NCBI RefSeq assembly: GCF_900107935.1
Contig: NZ_FNVG01000005.1
Location: 62,001 to 126,000, forward strand
Length of the DNA: 64,000 nt
Reading direction: 5' to 3'
Origin: Vibrio hangzhouensis
Lineage (GTDB): Bacteria > Pseudomonadota > Gammaproteobacteria > Enterobacterales > Vibrionaceae
The notes below the pieces were generated by a model. It saw only the letters and a program-made list of their open reading frames with translations. It ran no database searches and was not told where the DNA came from. Below, one piece after another: positions 7,923 to 16,553 of the stretch. The stretch's first letter is position 1, and every line of letters begins with the position of its first letter. Position numbers and translations under genes: made by a program.

Positions 7923-9605
7923 ATCTCTAATTATGATACTCGCGCCTATCGGATCCTGCTGGTAGAGGATGATCGGGCCGTTCAGACCAAAATGCGCCTC
8001 GTGCTTGAAAAACGAGGCTACGATGTACTGGTCGCTTCTGATGGCTCCGAAGCACTCGACCTTCTCCAATCCCATATCGATATACAGTTTGTGCTCAGTG
8101 ACTGGGTGATGCCAAAGCTTGATGGTGTCGGCCTGTGTGGGGCAGTTAAATCCCGCGATTTTGGACGCTACCTGTTTTTTGTGTTGCTTTCCTCTCAGGA
8201 TGATCATGACTCGATAACACAAGGTATCAACGCTGGAGCTGACGATTTCATTGCCAAAAACACCCCCGTCGATGAACTGGAGGCACGCATTCGGGCCGGG
8301 TTCAGGACACTGTCACTTCACAATGAGCTGGTAGAGAAAAATACCGCGCTCAATCAGGCGTACACACAGCTACAACAAGACCTACTTAGTGCCAGAGAGC
8401 TGATGTGCCAATTGCTTCCTGTCAGAACCCAATATACCAATGCCGAGCTCACCTATGCTTACCAGCCTACGACAGAAATTGGCGGGGACATGTTAGGGTG
8501 CATTGAACTGGATCGCGATCATATTGCTTTCTATATACTGGATGTTTCGGGGCATGGAGTCCCTTCGGCACTGTTGTCTTTCTCGGTACACCAGACATTG
8601 AACAGTATCGACAGTGACAATGCGGTGGTTTACCAGCGTCAGGATAACGAGCGTCGACGCATTCGACCTTCACACGAGGTGCTGGCGTCGTTGAATGACA
8701 TTTACTGCCAGAATGATGCCAGTGCGATGTATTTTTCCATGGTTTATGCGGTGCTCAATACGCGTAGTGGCTTACTGGACATTGCTTTTGCCGGTCATCC
8801 ACCCATGGTTTGGTGTCAGTCGGGTCAGCAGCAGCTCGAATTGTTCGGCGACAGTGGTTATGTGGTAGGCATGTTTGATTTCGCGACGTACGAGTCAAAA
8901 CAGATCCAACTGGAACCGGGTGACGAGTGTTGGCTTTATACCGATGGTGTTACCGAGGCCAGGGTAGAATCAGAGTTGTTTGGTGAGCTGAAGCTATGTG
9001 AAACGCTAAGTGCGCTGAAGCGAGAGCCTTTTTCTCAGCGCGCTGACAAAGTGATCGAGCAGGTTAAGCAATGGCAGCAAGGAGCGCATCTGGAGGACGA
9101 TGTCAGTCTGTTGGGCGTTCGGTGGGGTAGCCACTTTCAAACGCAGGAGACAGGTACCATGACGCTATTAAGCGGCGAGAAGTATCAAAAGCAATTCGTC
9201 ACTTCCCTGAATATGGCTCGGGCAATTTCCGAGGAGCTCAAGGCATTTTGGGAGGCGCAGTCAATCGAAGACTCTGTGGTAAGCGATCTGGAGTTGTGTG
9301 TGGTTGAGTTGGCGAACAACGTTTACGAACATGCCTACAGCGAAAAAGAGGGCCAGCCTGTGACGGTCTCCTGCTGGATTGACCATCGTAGTGTCATAAT
9401 CAAAGTAGCCAATAAGGGCGAGGCGCTGGAAGCTGCTGAACTGGAGGCGTTATTAAAGCAGGATCTACCCGCGTTGGATTTGGACAACCCCATTGCCTGG
9501 GCGACGTCGGGTCGAGGCTTTTATATCCTCAATGCCTTGTTAGACAGTGTATCGGTTGAGCAGATTGATGACATGAACGTATTCACACTCATCAAACAAC
9601 TCTGA
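7923..9605 (+). CDS. Response regulator receiver - SpoIIE/PP2C phosphatase - HATPase (RsbW-like) fusion; start codon atypical
   Basis: The order is a receiver domain (ILLVEDD acidic pocket, phospho-Asp in VLSDWVMPKLDG, Lys in FIAKNTPV), a linker helix, then a SpoIIE-type PP2C phosphatase (TEIGGDMLGC; FYILDVSGHGVPSALLS; CWLYTDGVTEA). A C-terminal GHKL kinase of the anti-sigma type follows (ELANNVYEHA; ATSGRGFYIL). Such proteins run partner-switching by dephosphorylating and rephosphorylating an STAS anti-sigma antagonist; no STAS gene is in view. The first ATG (7992) would delete the receiver's first strand and acidic pocket. The frame is open from 7911, with only non-standard starts. ATC at 7923, four bases after AGGTGG, is my best guess. 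A sequencing error is the alternative. Confidence 0.8.
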   Translation: MSNYDTRAYRILLVEDDRAVQTKMRLVLEKRGYDVLVASDGSEALDLLQSHIDIQFVLSDWVMPKLDGVGLCGAVKSRDFGRYLFFVLLSSQDDHDSITQGINAGADDFIAKNTPVDELEARIRAGFRTLSLHNELVEKNTALNQAYTQLQQDLLSARELMCQLLPVRTQYTNAELTYAYQPTTEIGGDMLGCIELDRDHIAFYILDVSGHGVPSALLSFSVHQTLNSIDSDNAVVYQRQDNERRRIRPSHEVLASLNDIYCQNDASAMYFSMVYAVLNTRSGLLDIAFAGHPPMVWCQSGQQQLELFGDSGYVVGMFDFATYESKQIQLEPGDECWLYTDGVTEARVESELFGELKLCETLSALKREPFSQRADKVIEQVKQWQQGAHLEDDVSLLGVRWGSHFQTQETGTMTLLSGEKYQKQFVTSLNMARAISEELKAFWEAQSIEDSVVSDLELCVVELANNVYEHAYSEKEGQPVTVSCWIDHRSVIIKVANKGEALEAAELEALLKQDLPALDLDNPIAWATSGRGFYILNALLDSVSVEQIDDMNVFTLIKQL

Positions 9606-9630
9606 CACTAAGCGGCTTTGACACCAAACA

Positions 9631-9666
9631 GCTCTGAGTCCTGCATCTTGAGGTCACTTGAGTATA
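9631..9666 (+). repeat. Single end of a 266 bp MITE-like repeat
   Basis: These 36 bases are an exact inverse copy of 41505-41540, the left end of the element at 41.5 kb. Only this end is present here, 26 bp after the phosphatase gene. Confidence 0.75.
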
Positions 9667-9816
9667 GTCATGTTTGGTCATCAACGGTTCCTTTCGCACG
9701 GCTGGCTCTATTTCTAAACTAGTGTACCAGGTAAGGAAAGCAAACGATTTGTAGCAATTGTGCGAACAAGCTCCCTGTTATCAAAATGATGGCTCTGAAT
9801 ACCTCAATCATGACGT

Positions 9817-9860
9817 CACTGCAAAACGCCAGTGCATATTTCGATTGTTATTTTGCAGTG
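9817..9860. repeat. Inverted repeat in the thrS upstream region
   Basis: Perfect 10 bp arms CACTGCAAAA and TTTTGCAGTG are separated by 24 bases, upstream of the thrS leader. This could be a protein site or a long hairpin; role unknown. Confidence 0.4.
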
Positions 9861-9939
9861 TTTAGTTAAAATGCTACTTCGCTTTGGCTGGTGCATCCGT
9901 ATTTGCATCAAAATAAGCAGATAACATAATGAAATCGTG

Positions 9940-9964
9940 GCAATTTTTTTCTAATGGAAATTGC
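9940..9964 (+). promoter_or_regulatory. Upstream hairpin of the thrS leader
   Basis: Stem GCAATTT/AAATTGC with an 11-base loop. It lies where the second tRNA-like arm (domain 4) of the E. coli thrS operator is found, 5' of the anticodon-like hairpin. Confidence 0.5.
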
Positions 9965-9979
9965 TAACCAATAAAACAT

Positions 9980-10000
9980 GTCTTGCTTGGTGTGCAAGAC
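9980..10000 (+). promoter_or_regulatory. thrS translational operator, tRNA-Thr anticodon-arm mimic
   Basis: A perfect 7 bp stem GTCTTGC/GCAAGAC encloses a 7-base loop TTGGTGT. Read as an anticodon loop, it has U33, anticodon GGU at positions 34-36 and G37, exactly as in tRNA-Thr(GGU). The GGU is at -32 to -30 from the thrS ATG, close to the anticodon-like triplet of the E. coli operator. Known mechanism in E. coli: ThrRS binds this leader and blocks ribosome binding, so surplus synthetase represses its own mRNA. Confidence 0.8.
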
Positions 10001-10020
10001 CACTGTAAATAGGATACTAC

Positions 10021-11946
10021 ATGCCTGTAATTACTCTTCCTGACGGTAGCCAACGTCAATTTGATAACCCTGTTTCTACAATGGATGTCGCTCTTTCAAT
10101 CGGTCCTGGTCTTGCGAAAGCAACCATCGCTGGTCGTGTAGATGGCGAACGTGTAGATGCGTGTGATTTAATTGAAAATGATGCGAGCCTGGAAATCATC
10201 ACGGCGAAAGACGAAGACGGTCTTGAAATTGTTCGCCACTCTTGTGCTCACTTACTTGGTCACGCAATTAAACAACTTTACCCAGACGTGAAAATGGCCA
10301 TCGGTCCTACGATCGATAACGGCTTCTACTATGACGTTGATTTAGACCAGTCTCTTACTATGGAAGACGTGGAAAAAATCGAAAAACGCATGAAAGAGCT
10401 GGCAAAAACCAAGTATCAGGTTATCAAGAAAAAGGTTAGCTGGCAGGAAGCTCGCGACGCATTTGAAAGTCGCGGCGAAACTTACAAGATGGAAATCCTT
10501 GACGAGAACGTTTCTAAAGACGACCGTCCAGGCCTATACCATCATGAAGAATACATCGATATGTGTCGTGGCCCTCACGTGCCAAACATGAGCTTCTGTC
10601 AGCACTTCAAACTGCTGAACGTAGCGGGCGCATATTGGCGTGGTAACAGTGACAACAAGATGCTGCAACGTATCTACGGCACTGCTTTCCACGATAAAAA
10701 AGCATTAAAAGCACACCTGACTCGTTTAGAAGAAGCGGCGAAGCGTGACCACCGTAAGATCGGTAAGCAGCTGGATCTGTTCCACATGCAGCAAGAAGCA
10801 CCGGGTATGGTGTTCTGGCACCACAATGGCTGGTCTGTATTCCGTGATCTTGAAGTGTTTGTGCGTGAAAAACTGACTGAGTACGATTACCAGGAAGTAA
10901 AAGGCCCTCTAATGATGGACCGTGTACTTTGGGAACGCTCTGGTCACTGGGACAAATACGCAGACGCGATGTTCACCACCTCTTCTGAGAACCGTGAATA
11001 CGCTATCAAGCCAATGAACTGTCCTGGTCACGTTCAGATCTTTAACCAAGGTCTAAAGTCGTACCGCGACCTGCCTCTACGTATGGCCGAGTTTGGTTCA
11101 TGTCACCGTAACGAGCCATCAGGTGCTCTGCACGGTATTATGCGTGTTCGTGGCTTTACTCAGGATGATGCTCACATCTTCTGTACTGAAAGCCAGATTC
11201 AAGACGAAGTGACTTCTTGTATCAAGATGGTATACGATACATACAACACGTTTGGTTTCACCAACATCGTTGTTAAGCTGTCGACTCGTCCTGAGAAGCG
11301 CGTAGGTAGTGATGAAATCTGGGACCGCTCTGAAGAAGCGCTGAAGCAATCTCTGGAAGCGATGGAAATTCCATACGAAATCCAAGAAGGTGAGGGTGCG
11401 TTCTACGGTCCTAAGATCGAATTTACTCTGTACGATTGTTTAGATCGTGCATGGCAATGTGGCACAGTTCAGCTAGACTTCAACCTACCGGGTCGTCTGG
11501 GTGCAACTTATGTGGATGAAAACAACGAACGTCAAGTTCCTGTTATGATTCACCGTGCTATCCTGGGTTCACTTGAACGTTTCATCGGTATTCTTATCGA
11601 AGAATATGCTGGTTTCTTCCCAACGTGGTTGTCACCAGAACAGGCTGTGATTATGAATATCACTGATAAACAGTCTGATTATGTTCAAGAAGTAACACAA
11701 AAACTGCAAAAAAGTGGAATTAGAGCCAAAGCGGACTTGAGAAATGAGAAGATTGGCTTTAAAATCCGCGAACATACTTTGAAGCGTATCCCGTACATGC
11801 TTGTTTGTGGCGACCAAGAAATGGAAGCTGGCGAAATCGCAGTACGTACACGCAAAGGTAAAGACCTCGGTAAATTTAAAGTGGATGACCTCATTGCATA
11901 CATCCAAGCCGAGGTTTCTAGCCGTAAGCTCAATCTGGAGGAATAA
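10021..11946 (+). CDS. thrS: Threonyl-tRNA synthetase
   Basis: The 641-residue class II synthetase charges tRNA-Thr. Domains in order: TGS (about 1-62), the editing domain with its HxxxH ([10 protein letters not shown] near 75) and second half ([12 protein letters not shown] near 180), the catalytic core ([12 protein letters not shown] near 330; [19 protein letters not shown] motif 2 near 360; [17 protein letters not shown] motif 3 near 510), and the C-terminal anticodon-binding domain. The length is usual for the family. AGGATA precedes the ATG. First gene of thrS-infC-rpmI-rplT, with a tRNA-like operator in its leader. Confidence 0.98.
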   Translation: MPVITLPDGSQRQFDNPVSTMDVALSIGPGLAKATIAGRVDGERVDACDLIENDASLEIITAKDEDGLEIVRHSCAHLLGHAIKQLYPDVKMAIGPTIDNGFYYDVDLDQSLTMEDVEKIEKRMKELAKTKYQVIKKKVSWQEARDAFESRGETYKMEILDENVSKDDRPGLYHHEEYIDMCRGPHVPNMSFCQHFKLLNVAGAYWRGNSDNKMLQRIYGTAFHDKKALKAHLTRLEEAAKRDHRKIGKQLDLFHMQQEAPGMVFWHHNGWSVFRDLEVFVREKLTEYDYQEVKGPLMMDRVLWERSGHWDKYADAMFTTSSENREYAIKPMNCPGHVQIFNQGLKSYRDLPLRMAEFGSCHRNEPSGALHGIMRVRGFTQDDAHIFCTESQIQDEVTSCIKMVYDTYNTFGFTNIVVKLSTRPEKRVGSDEIWDRSEEALKQSLEAMEIPYEIQEGEGAFYGPKIEFTLYDCLDRAWQCGTVQLDFNLPGRLGATYVDENNERQVPVMIHRAILGSLERFIGILIEEYAGFFPTWLSPEQAVIMNITDKQSDYVQEVTQKLQKSGIRAKADLRNEKIGFKIREHTLKRIPYMLVCGDQEMEAGEIAVRTRKGKDLGKFKVDDLIAYIQAEVSSRKLNLEE

Positions 11947-11949
11947 GCT

Positions 11950-12501
11950 ATTAAAGGCGGAAGACGTGGCCAACAACCGGCCAAACAAAACCAGCACCGT
12001 TTGAACGGTGAAATTCGTGGCGTTCGTGAAGTTCGTTTAACTGGCGCAGATGGTGAACCTGTTGGTATCGTATCGATTCAAGAAGCACTAGATGCCGCTG
12101 TAGAAGCTGGTATGGATCTCGTAGAGATCAGCCCTAACGCCGAGCCACCAGTTTGTCGTGTGATGGACTATGGTAAGTTCCTCTTCGAGAAGAGCAAAGC
12201 TGCGAAAGAGCAGAAGAAGAAGCAAAAGCAGATCCAGATTAAGGAAGTAAAATTCCGTCCTGGAACTGATATTGGAGACTATCAGGTAAAACTACGCAAC
12301 CTGACGCGTTTCCTAGAAGACGGCAACAAAGTGAAGGTAACAATTCGCTTCCGTGGCCGTGAAATGGCTCACCAAGACATTGGTGTCGACGTTCTTAACC
12401 GTCTGAAAGAAGATACTGTAGATTTAGCTGTAGTAGAGTCTTTCCCGACTAAGATCGAAGGCCGTCAAATGATCATGGTATTGGCCCCTAAGAAGAAGTA
12501 A
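11950..12501 (+). CDS. infC: Translation initiation factor IF-3, ATT start
   Basis: A 183-residue IF-3 that keeps 30S subunits free and checks the start codon. It begins with the rare codon ATT at 11950, three bases after the thrS stop, giving the conserved N-terminus [19 protein letters not shown] lies upstream. ATT is the known discriminated start through which IF-3 represses its own synthesis in enterobacteria. N-domain ([12 protein letters not shown]), lysine-rich linker ([17 protein letters not shown]) and C-domain ([18 protein letters not shown]) are all present. The TTG at 12001 would lose the N-terminus. Confidence 0.95.
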   Translation: MKGGRRGQQPAKQNQHRLNGEIRGVREVRLTGADGEPVGIVSIQEALDAAVEAGMDLVEISPNAEPPVCRVMDYGKFLFEKSKAAKEQKKKQKQIQIKEVKFRPGTDIGDYQVKLRNLTRFLEDGNKVKVTIRFRGREMAHQDIGVDVLNRLKEDTVDLAVVESFPTKIEGRQMIMVLAPKKK

Positions 12502-12521
12502 TTAGCGGCTTTACAAGTAAG

Positions 12522-12554
12522 AAAACCTGGCCGTTCTCGGACTGGCCGGGTTTT
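12522..12554 (+). promoter_or_regulatory. infC-rpmI intergenic hairpin (terminator-like or L20 control region)
   Basis: An 11-position stem AAAACCTGGCC/GGCCGGGTTTT (one G-T pair) with an 11-base loop, ending in TTTTG. In enterobacteria this intergenic region takes part in L20-dependent repression of rpmI-rplT; the same may apply here. It could equally be a partial terminator. Confidence 0.6.
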
Positions 12555-12607
12555 GTTCGCCCTAATTACTATTGTTTAAACAACTCAACAATGCGGAGTT
12601 ATTCATC

Positions 12608-12802
12608 ATGCCTAAGATGAAAACCAACAAAGGTGCTGCTAAGCGTTTTAAGAAAACTGCTGGTGGTATTAAGTACAAGCACGCTACAAAACGTCACATT
12701 CTGACTAAGCGTACTACTAAGAACAAGCGTCAGCTTCGTCCAAATGCAATCCTTCCTAAGTGTGAAGTGGCTGCAGTTGTTCGTATGATGCCATACGCTT
12801 AA
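12608..12802 (+). CDS. rpmI: 50S ribosomal protein L35
   Basis: A 64-residue, highly basic protein ([20 protein letters not shown]) of the large ribosomal subunit; the length is normal. GCGGAG lies upstream of the ATG at 12608; the in-frame ATG at 12572 is not used by the family. Lies between infC and rplT in the conserved operon. Confidence 0.97.
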   Translation: MPKMKTNKGAAKRFKKTAGGIKYKHATKRHILTKRTTKNKRQLRPNAILPKCEVAAVVRMMPYA

Positions 12803-12843
12803 TTCTTTTTAGTTTATCAATCGTTTAGTTTAGGAGAGACATA

Positions 12844-13197
12844 ATGCCTCGCGTAAAACGTGGTGTACAAGCTCGTGCACGTCATAAGAAAGTTCTAAAA
12901 CAAGCTAAAGGTTACTACGGTGCACGTTCACGTGTTTACCGCGTAGCTTTCCAAGCAGTTACTAAAGCTGGTCAATACGCTTACCGTGACCGTCGCAACA
13001 AGAAACGTCAATTCCGTCAACTGTGGATTGCACGTATCAACGCTGCATCTCGTCAAAATGGTCTATCTTACAGCCGTTTCATCAACGGTCTTAAGAAAGC
13101 ATCTATCGAGATCGACCGTAAGATCCTTGCTGACATCGCGGTATTCGACAAAGCTGCATTCGCAGTTCTAGTTGAAAAAGCGAAAGCTGCTCTTTAA
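12844..13197 (+). CDS. rplT: 50S ribosomal protein L20
   Basis: A 117-residue basic protein ([20 protein letters not shown]), full length. L20 binds 23S rRNA early in assembly and in E. coli represses rpmI-rplT translation. TAGGAGAG precedes the ATG. Last gene of the operon; its terminator is shared in position with the end of the convergent integrase gene. Confidence 0.98.
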   Translation: MPRVKRGVQARARHKKVLKQAKGYYGARSRVYRVAFQAVTKAGQYAYRDRRNKKRQFRQLWIARINAASRQNGLSYSRFINGLKKASIEIDRKILADIAVFDKAAFAVLVEKAKAAL

Positions 13198-13218
13198 TTA
13201 GCAGTTTAGGTCTATGCA

Positions 13219-13246
13219 AAAGGGGAGCGTAAGCTCTCCTTTTTTG
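13219..13246 (+). terminator. Rho-independent terminator after rplT
   Basis: Stem AGGGGAGC/GCTCTCCT (one wobble) with loop GTAA, then six Ts. It lies four bases before the end of intI and probably separates the convergent units. Confidence 0.9.
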
Positions 13247-13249
13247 TAT

Positions 13250-14215
13250 CTAAAGAATATTGGAAAGTGGGCTTTTCACACCGTTTGCCCCCCGGTTAAC
13301 CACATGCGTATAGATCTGAGTGGTCTTGAGATCGCAATGCCCCAGTTGCTCCTGTACTGTTCTTATGTCCGCGCCGCTTTCGAGCAGGTGGGTGGCGAAC
13401 GAATGTCTGAGAGTATGACAACTTACGTTCTTATCTATCCCTGCCTTTAACACCGCTCGCTTCAGCGCTTTCTGCACACTCGACTCATGTATATGATGAC
13501 GCCTGACAAGATTTGACACAGGATCGATCGCTAGTCGAATGGATGGAAACAAAAACTGCCAGTTGAGTTCTTTATTGGAGTTTGGATACTTCTTTTCAAG
13601 CGCGTTTGGCAACCAGACTCCCGAATAATCCGACTGCTTGATATCCTGTTGCCACACACGCATCACCACTGCTTGCTGAAGTTCTAAGGCCGGAAGTACC
13701 TCTCTAGCCAACGTGACGATGCGATTTTTGTTCCCCTTCGCCTGCCAAATTCGGAGTGCGCCATACTCAAAGTCAATGTCCTGATAGCGCAGCCTTAAAC
13801 ATTCCAGCAGACGCAGACCTGACCCATACATTATTTGAATCGGCAGTAGATAATCGGGCGGCATATGTTTGAACAAACGTGATACCTCCTTTGTCGTTAA
13901 TACAACAGGCAACTTCTTACCTTTATGGGCTTTTTTAAACCGCATGTTGACCTCGATGGGAGCATTGAGAATGTGCTGGTATAAAAACGCCAGGGCACAA
14001 AGCGCCTGATTTTGAGAGCGCATCGCCAGATTTCGGGCAGTAACCAAATGAGAAAGGAACGCTTTGACCTCTTTAGTGCCCATCTCTCTGGGATGCTTCT
14101 TATCATGAAAAAGAATGTACTGAAGAACCCACGATAGATAGGCATCGATGGTGCGCTCTGAATAGTGCCTGGCACGCATAAAGTCACGAATGTAATTTAG
14201 AAAAGGAGATTTCAT
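13250..14215 (-). CDS. intI: Integron integrase, tyrosine recombinase
   Basis: The 321-residue IntI recombines folded single-stranded attC hairpins with attI. The N-terminal SAM-like domain is intact (ARHYSERTIDAYLSWVL). The catalytic domain has Arg in GSGLRLLECLRL, the HTLRHSFATHLL box, and Tyr in TTQIYTHV. The extra segment VRRHHIHESSVQKALKRA is the integron-specific helix insertion that separates IntI from XerC/D. No disruption is seen, so the enzyme should be active. It is convergent with rplT, and a LexA-type box covers its start region, matching the known SOS control of Vibrio integrases. Confidence 0.97.
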   Translation of the reverse strand: MKSPFLNYIRDFMRARHYSERTIDAYLSWVLQYILFHDKKHPREMGTKEVKAFLSHLVTARNLAMRSQNQALCALAFLYQHILNAPIEVNMRFKKAHKGKKLPVVLTTKEVSRLFKHMPPDYLLPIQIMYGSGLRLLECLRLRYQDIDFEYGALRIWQAKGNKNRIVTLAREVLPALELQQAVVMRVWQQDIKQSDYSGVWLPNALEKKYPNSNKELNWQFLFPSIRLAIDPVSNLVRRHHIHESSVQKALKRAVLKAGIDKNVSCHTLRHSFATHLLESGADIRTVQEQLGHCDLKTTQIYTHVVNRGANGVKSPLSNIL

Positions 14216-14231
14216 AAATCCCTCAAGAATA

Positions 14232-14247
14232 CTGGTTGTTCATACAG
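14232..14247 (-). promoter_or_regulatory. LexA (SOS) box of intI
   Basis: On the minus strand it reads CTGTATGAACAACCAG, one mismatch from CTGT-N8-ACAG, 17-32 bp upstream of the intI ATG. LexA repression of intI is established in V. cholerae and class 1 integrons. Confidence 0.75.
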
Positions 14248-14280
14248 TTATTTGAGTTTAGAGCGACTCGTCGGTTTTAG

Positions 14281-14300
14281 ACGGAAAAATTCCGTTTTTT
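14281..14300 (+). terminator. Terminator-like hairpin between intI and attI
   Basis: Stem ACGGAA/TTCCGT with loop AAA and six Ts on the plus strand. It would insulate the array from upstream antisense transcription, so any cassette promoter must lie after 14300. Confidence 0.6.
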
Positions 14301-14342
14301 GTGATAAGCAACAAATTTAATACAACTTAATCGACTGATTTT

Positions 14343-14361
14343 CATAGAGTAATACTCTATG
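14343..14361. repeat. Inverted repeat upstream of attI
   Basis: Perfect arms CATAGAGT and ACTCTATG with loop AAT, about 70 bp before the attI core. It may be an operator or part of the array promoter region; TATAAA at 14374 is a candidate -10. Confidence 0.4.
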
Positions 14362-14389
14362 ATGATCAGATTCTATAAAAATTAGAAGG

Positions 14390-14437
14390 CGGTAGCGTGG
14401 GTGGAAGTCGGGAAAGATTCCGTCTATAAAGCGTTAG
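14390..14437 (+). other. attI recombination site
   Basis: The core GCGTTAG at 14431-14437 is the first such box after intI and lies at the left edge of the first cassette. Insertion is expected between G14433 and T14434. The left extent is only approximate. Confidence 0.65.
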
Positions 14438-14634
14438 AAAGGTTGCTGGAACATAAGGGAAATTGTGGTTGTTAGTTCGGGGTTCGCTGAAGAGATTGGG
14501 AATTCACCTACCATCAAGCCCATTTTAGCCACTGTTTCTTCTTTGGTGTTTTCGCCATTCAGTTTGAACGCAAGGGTAATATGCCAATGTCCCAGGTGCG
14601 TCCAACTGTTTCTTTGGGTGGCAATTACCTTCAC
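14434..14634 (-). CDS. Doubtful reverse-oriented ORF in cassette 1
   Basis: 66 codons from GTG 14634 on the minus strand (KVIATQRNSWTHLGHWHITL...), with GGTGAAGG overlapping the start and no clean ribosome-binding site. The plus strand of this cassette has no frame over about 35 codons. Cassette 1 (14434-14892) therefore has either a reverse gene, a non-coding role or a decayed gene. No family recognised. Confidence 0.3.
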   Translation of the reverse strand: MKVIATQRNSWTHLGHWHITLAFKLNGENTKEETVAKMGLMVGEFPISSANPELTTTISLMFQQPF

Positions 14635-14793
14635 CGAGTGTTAGATGGGTGGCTTGTTCTCGCAAACCTCAAGTACAACTCATGCTGAAGCCGCACTCTT
14701 TTTGAATGGATCGCGCAGCAACCCGAACGTTTTGGTTTTATCTGTGGTATCGGTTTGTCGGTGCGGTGAGTGGGCCGTTCACGGTAAGTGAGT

Positions 14794-14898
14794 TTCTAAC
14801 AAGTTACTCAAACGGACGCCATACGTCCGGCACTTTTGGTTTGAAGTTATGTGCGCTTGGCTGGTTAGTCGTAAGCGCCGCTTAGTAAAGCGTTATGT
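14794..14898 (+). repeat. attC site 1
   Basis: Runs from TTTCTAAC to GCGTTAT (14890-14896), with a GC-rich inner hairpin (ACGCCATACGT). Ends cassette 1. Confidence 0.85.
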
Positions 14899-14913
14899 GT
14901 GCAGGGATATCGC

Positions 14914-15252
14914 ATGAAAGTTAACGGGTTACAATACTATTGGCTAGTCGCTAGCGGTTTAATACTTTATATTGCTCTTGTAGTAATTGGCATCGTATGT
15001 GGTGAACACGAAGTATCGACTAGCAATTTAATGCTGTCCATTTATTTAGTCGCTTGGCTTCCAGCTGCAATTTGCTATTACACTGTTATTTTAGAAATGT
15101 GGTCAGTTTTTCGTTTTAAGTTAATTTTGGTGGCTATCACTCTACTGACAATAGCATTTAGTATCAGTAATACTTTCTTGCTACTAATTGCTTTAGCACC
15201 CCATATTTATTGGCTGTGGCGCATCAATGGCATAAACGAAGAGCACACATAA
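14914..15252 (+). CDS. Cassette 2: small polytopic membrane protein
   Basis: A 112-residue, very hydrophobic protein with four predicted membrane helices (about residues 8-30, 40-60, 65-85 and 85-103). AGGGAT precedes ATG 14914; the GTG at 14899 lies next to the attC and is less likely. The TAA stop overlaps the attC R'' box. Function unknown; such membrane proteins are common in Vibrio cassette arrays. Confidence 0.7.
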   Translation: MKVNGLQYYWLVASGLILYIALVVIGIVCGEHEVSTSNLMLSIYLVAWLPAAICYYTVILEMWSVFRFKLILVAITLLTIAFSISNTFLLLIALAPHIYWLWRINGINEEHT

Positions 15253-15342
15253 CAAGGCGCTCAAGACGGATTCGTGAACGTTGGCTGAACTCGCTTCGCT
15301 CAAACATAGCCAACATTCACTGACCGCTTAGCTTAGCGTTAT
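15247..15342 (+). repeat. attC site 2
   Basis: CACATAAC to GCGTTAT (15336-15342). The central dyad TTGGCTGAAC...GTTTGAGC-like arms enclose TCGCTTCGCT. Confidence 0.9.
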
Positions 15343-15358
15343 GCCTCAAGGAGGAAAA

Positions 15359-15796
15359 ATGGTGCAAGGATACAGAATCAGCACAGATAAAAAATACCTC
15401 GATTTTGAGGTGATTTATGATTTTATTTCAGGAAGTTATTGGGCGTCTGGAATACCAAAGCACACCTTAGAAAAAGCCATTTCAAATTCCTTTTGCTTTG
15501 GTGTCTATGACAGTCATGATTCTCAAGTAGGCTTTGCTCGCCTGATAACAGATAAAGCGACGTTTGCTTACCTTGCTGATGTCTTCATATTAGAAAATCA
15601 CCGAGGCAAGGGGCTGAGTAAGTGGCTCGTTGAAAGCATAGTGTCTCATCCGGATCTTCAAGGTTTAAGGCGTGTAGTATTAGCAACAAGAGATGCGCAT
15701 GATTTGTACGCGCAATACGGTTTCCAACCTATTGAAAATCCAGAGATGCTAATGCAAATTTGGCATCCAGATGTTTACTGTAAGTCAGAGGCATAA
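15359..15796 (+). CDS. Cassette 3: GNAT-family N-acetyltransferase
   Basis: A 145-residue acetyl-CoA-dependent acetyltransferase. The acetyl-CoA pyrophosphate loop is visible as ENHRGKGLSKWLVE near residue 83, following the beta-4 strand YLADVFI; a C-terminal YAQYGFQPI is also typical. The substrate (small amine, amino acid or antibiotic-like molecule) is unknown. AAGGAGG lies four bases before ATG 15359; the ATG at 15341 is part of the attC end. Confidence 0.85.
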   Translation: MVQGYRISTDKKYLDFEVIYDFISGSYWASGIPKHTLEKAISNSFCFGVYDSHDSQVGFARLITDKATFAYLADVFILENHRGKGLSKWLVESIVSHPDLQGLRRVVLATRDAHDLYAQYGFQPIENPEMLMQIWHPDVYCKSEA

Positions 15797-15917
15797 CAAA
15801 CAATTTAAGAGGGATTCCCAACGCTTGGCATTTTTGTTTCTACTTCAATTTTAGTGGTTACGGTGCAGTGCTTTAGGTTGGGTGGTAGCGTTGCTCACCC
15901 CTTAATTGGGCGTTATG
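15791..15917 (+). repeat. attC site 3
   Basis: GCATAAC to GCGTTAT (15910-15916); a long VCR-like site with the inner GTTACGG motif. Confidence 0.9.
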
Positions 15918-15999
15918 CGTCAGTACGGAATTAGCGTACAAACGTTTCTCTACTTCATGATATTCTAACGCGAGATCACCCACATATAGGAGCCGAGTC

Positions 16000-16350
16000 A
16001 TGGTAAATCGTGGTGCGTTAATGTTGAGATATTCGCAGGTAGCCGTTGATTGGTTAAACAAAGTTGATCCTGTACCAACTTCTGAGCTGACGGTTGAATC
16101 TGTAAATGAAGAGCGTACAGTTTACTTAGTAAGCAATGAAGTAGCGGACTCACCAGATAGCGTCATGGCTTGGGTTAAGCTTAACCATCTGGTGCTATTT
16201 GAGGGTGAATTATTTCAATGGTATGTGGATGAGTCGTTATGGCCAAAAAAGCGAAATTGGGCTTTGTTCCAAGAGTGGTTCACTATTGAATGTCATTCAG
16301 TTGTTGAAGATACAATGATAGGGCACCCAATCATCGATGATGACGCATAA
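16000..16350 (+). CDS. Cassette 4: hypothetical acidic protein
   Basis: 116 residues, soluble and acidic (DWLNKVDPVPTSELTVES; CHSVVEDTMIGHPIIDDDA), mainly beta by pattern. AGGAG sits correctly before ATG 16000. It stops inside the attC start. No domain recognised; an ankyrin or enzyme assignment is not supported. Confidence 0.65.
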   Translation: MVNRGALMLRYSQVAVDWLNKVDPVPTSELTVESVNEERTVYLVSNEVADSPDSVMAWVKLNHLVLFEGELFQWYVDESLWPKKRNWALFQEWFTIECHSVVEDTMIGHPIIDDDA

Positions 16351-16467
16351 CAAATTGTTCAAGCAGACAGCTAACCGTCGGCGATTTTGGTTTGAATTGA
16401 GTTTAGTGATTACGGTGGCTTTGTTTGGGTGCAGTGGTAGTTAGCTGCTGCTTAACAAGGCGTTATG
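16345..16467 (+). repeat. attC site 4
   Basis: GCATAAC to GCGTTAT (16460-16466); the arms CAGCTAAC and GTTAGCTG are visible inside. Confidence 0.9.
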
Positions 16468-16553
16468 TGCACTAGTGCTTAAGTAAACCTGATTTATATC
16501 AACGGGTATATCTATAAGTCAGATATTCTAAGTTTTTTGGTTATTAGGATCGA

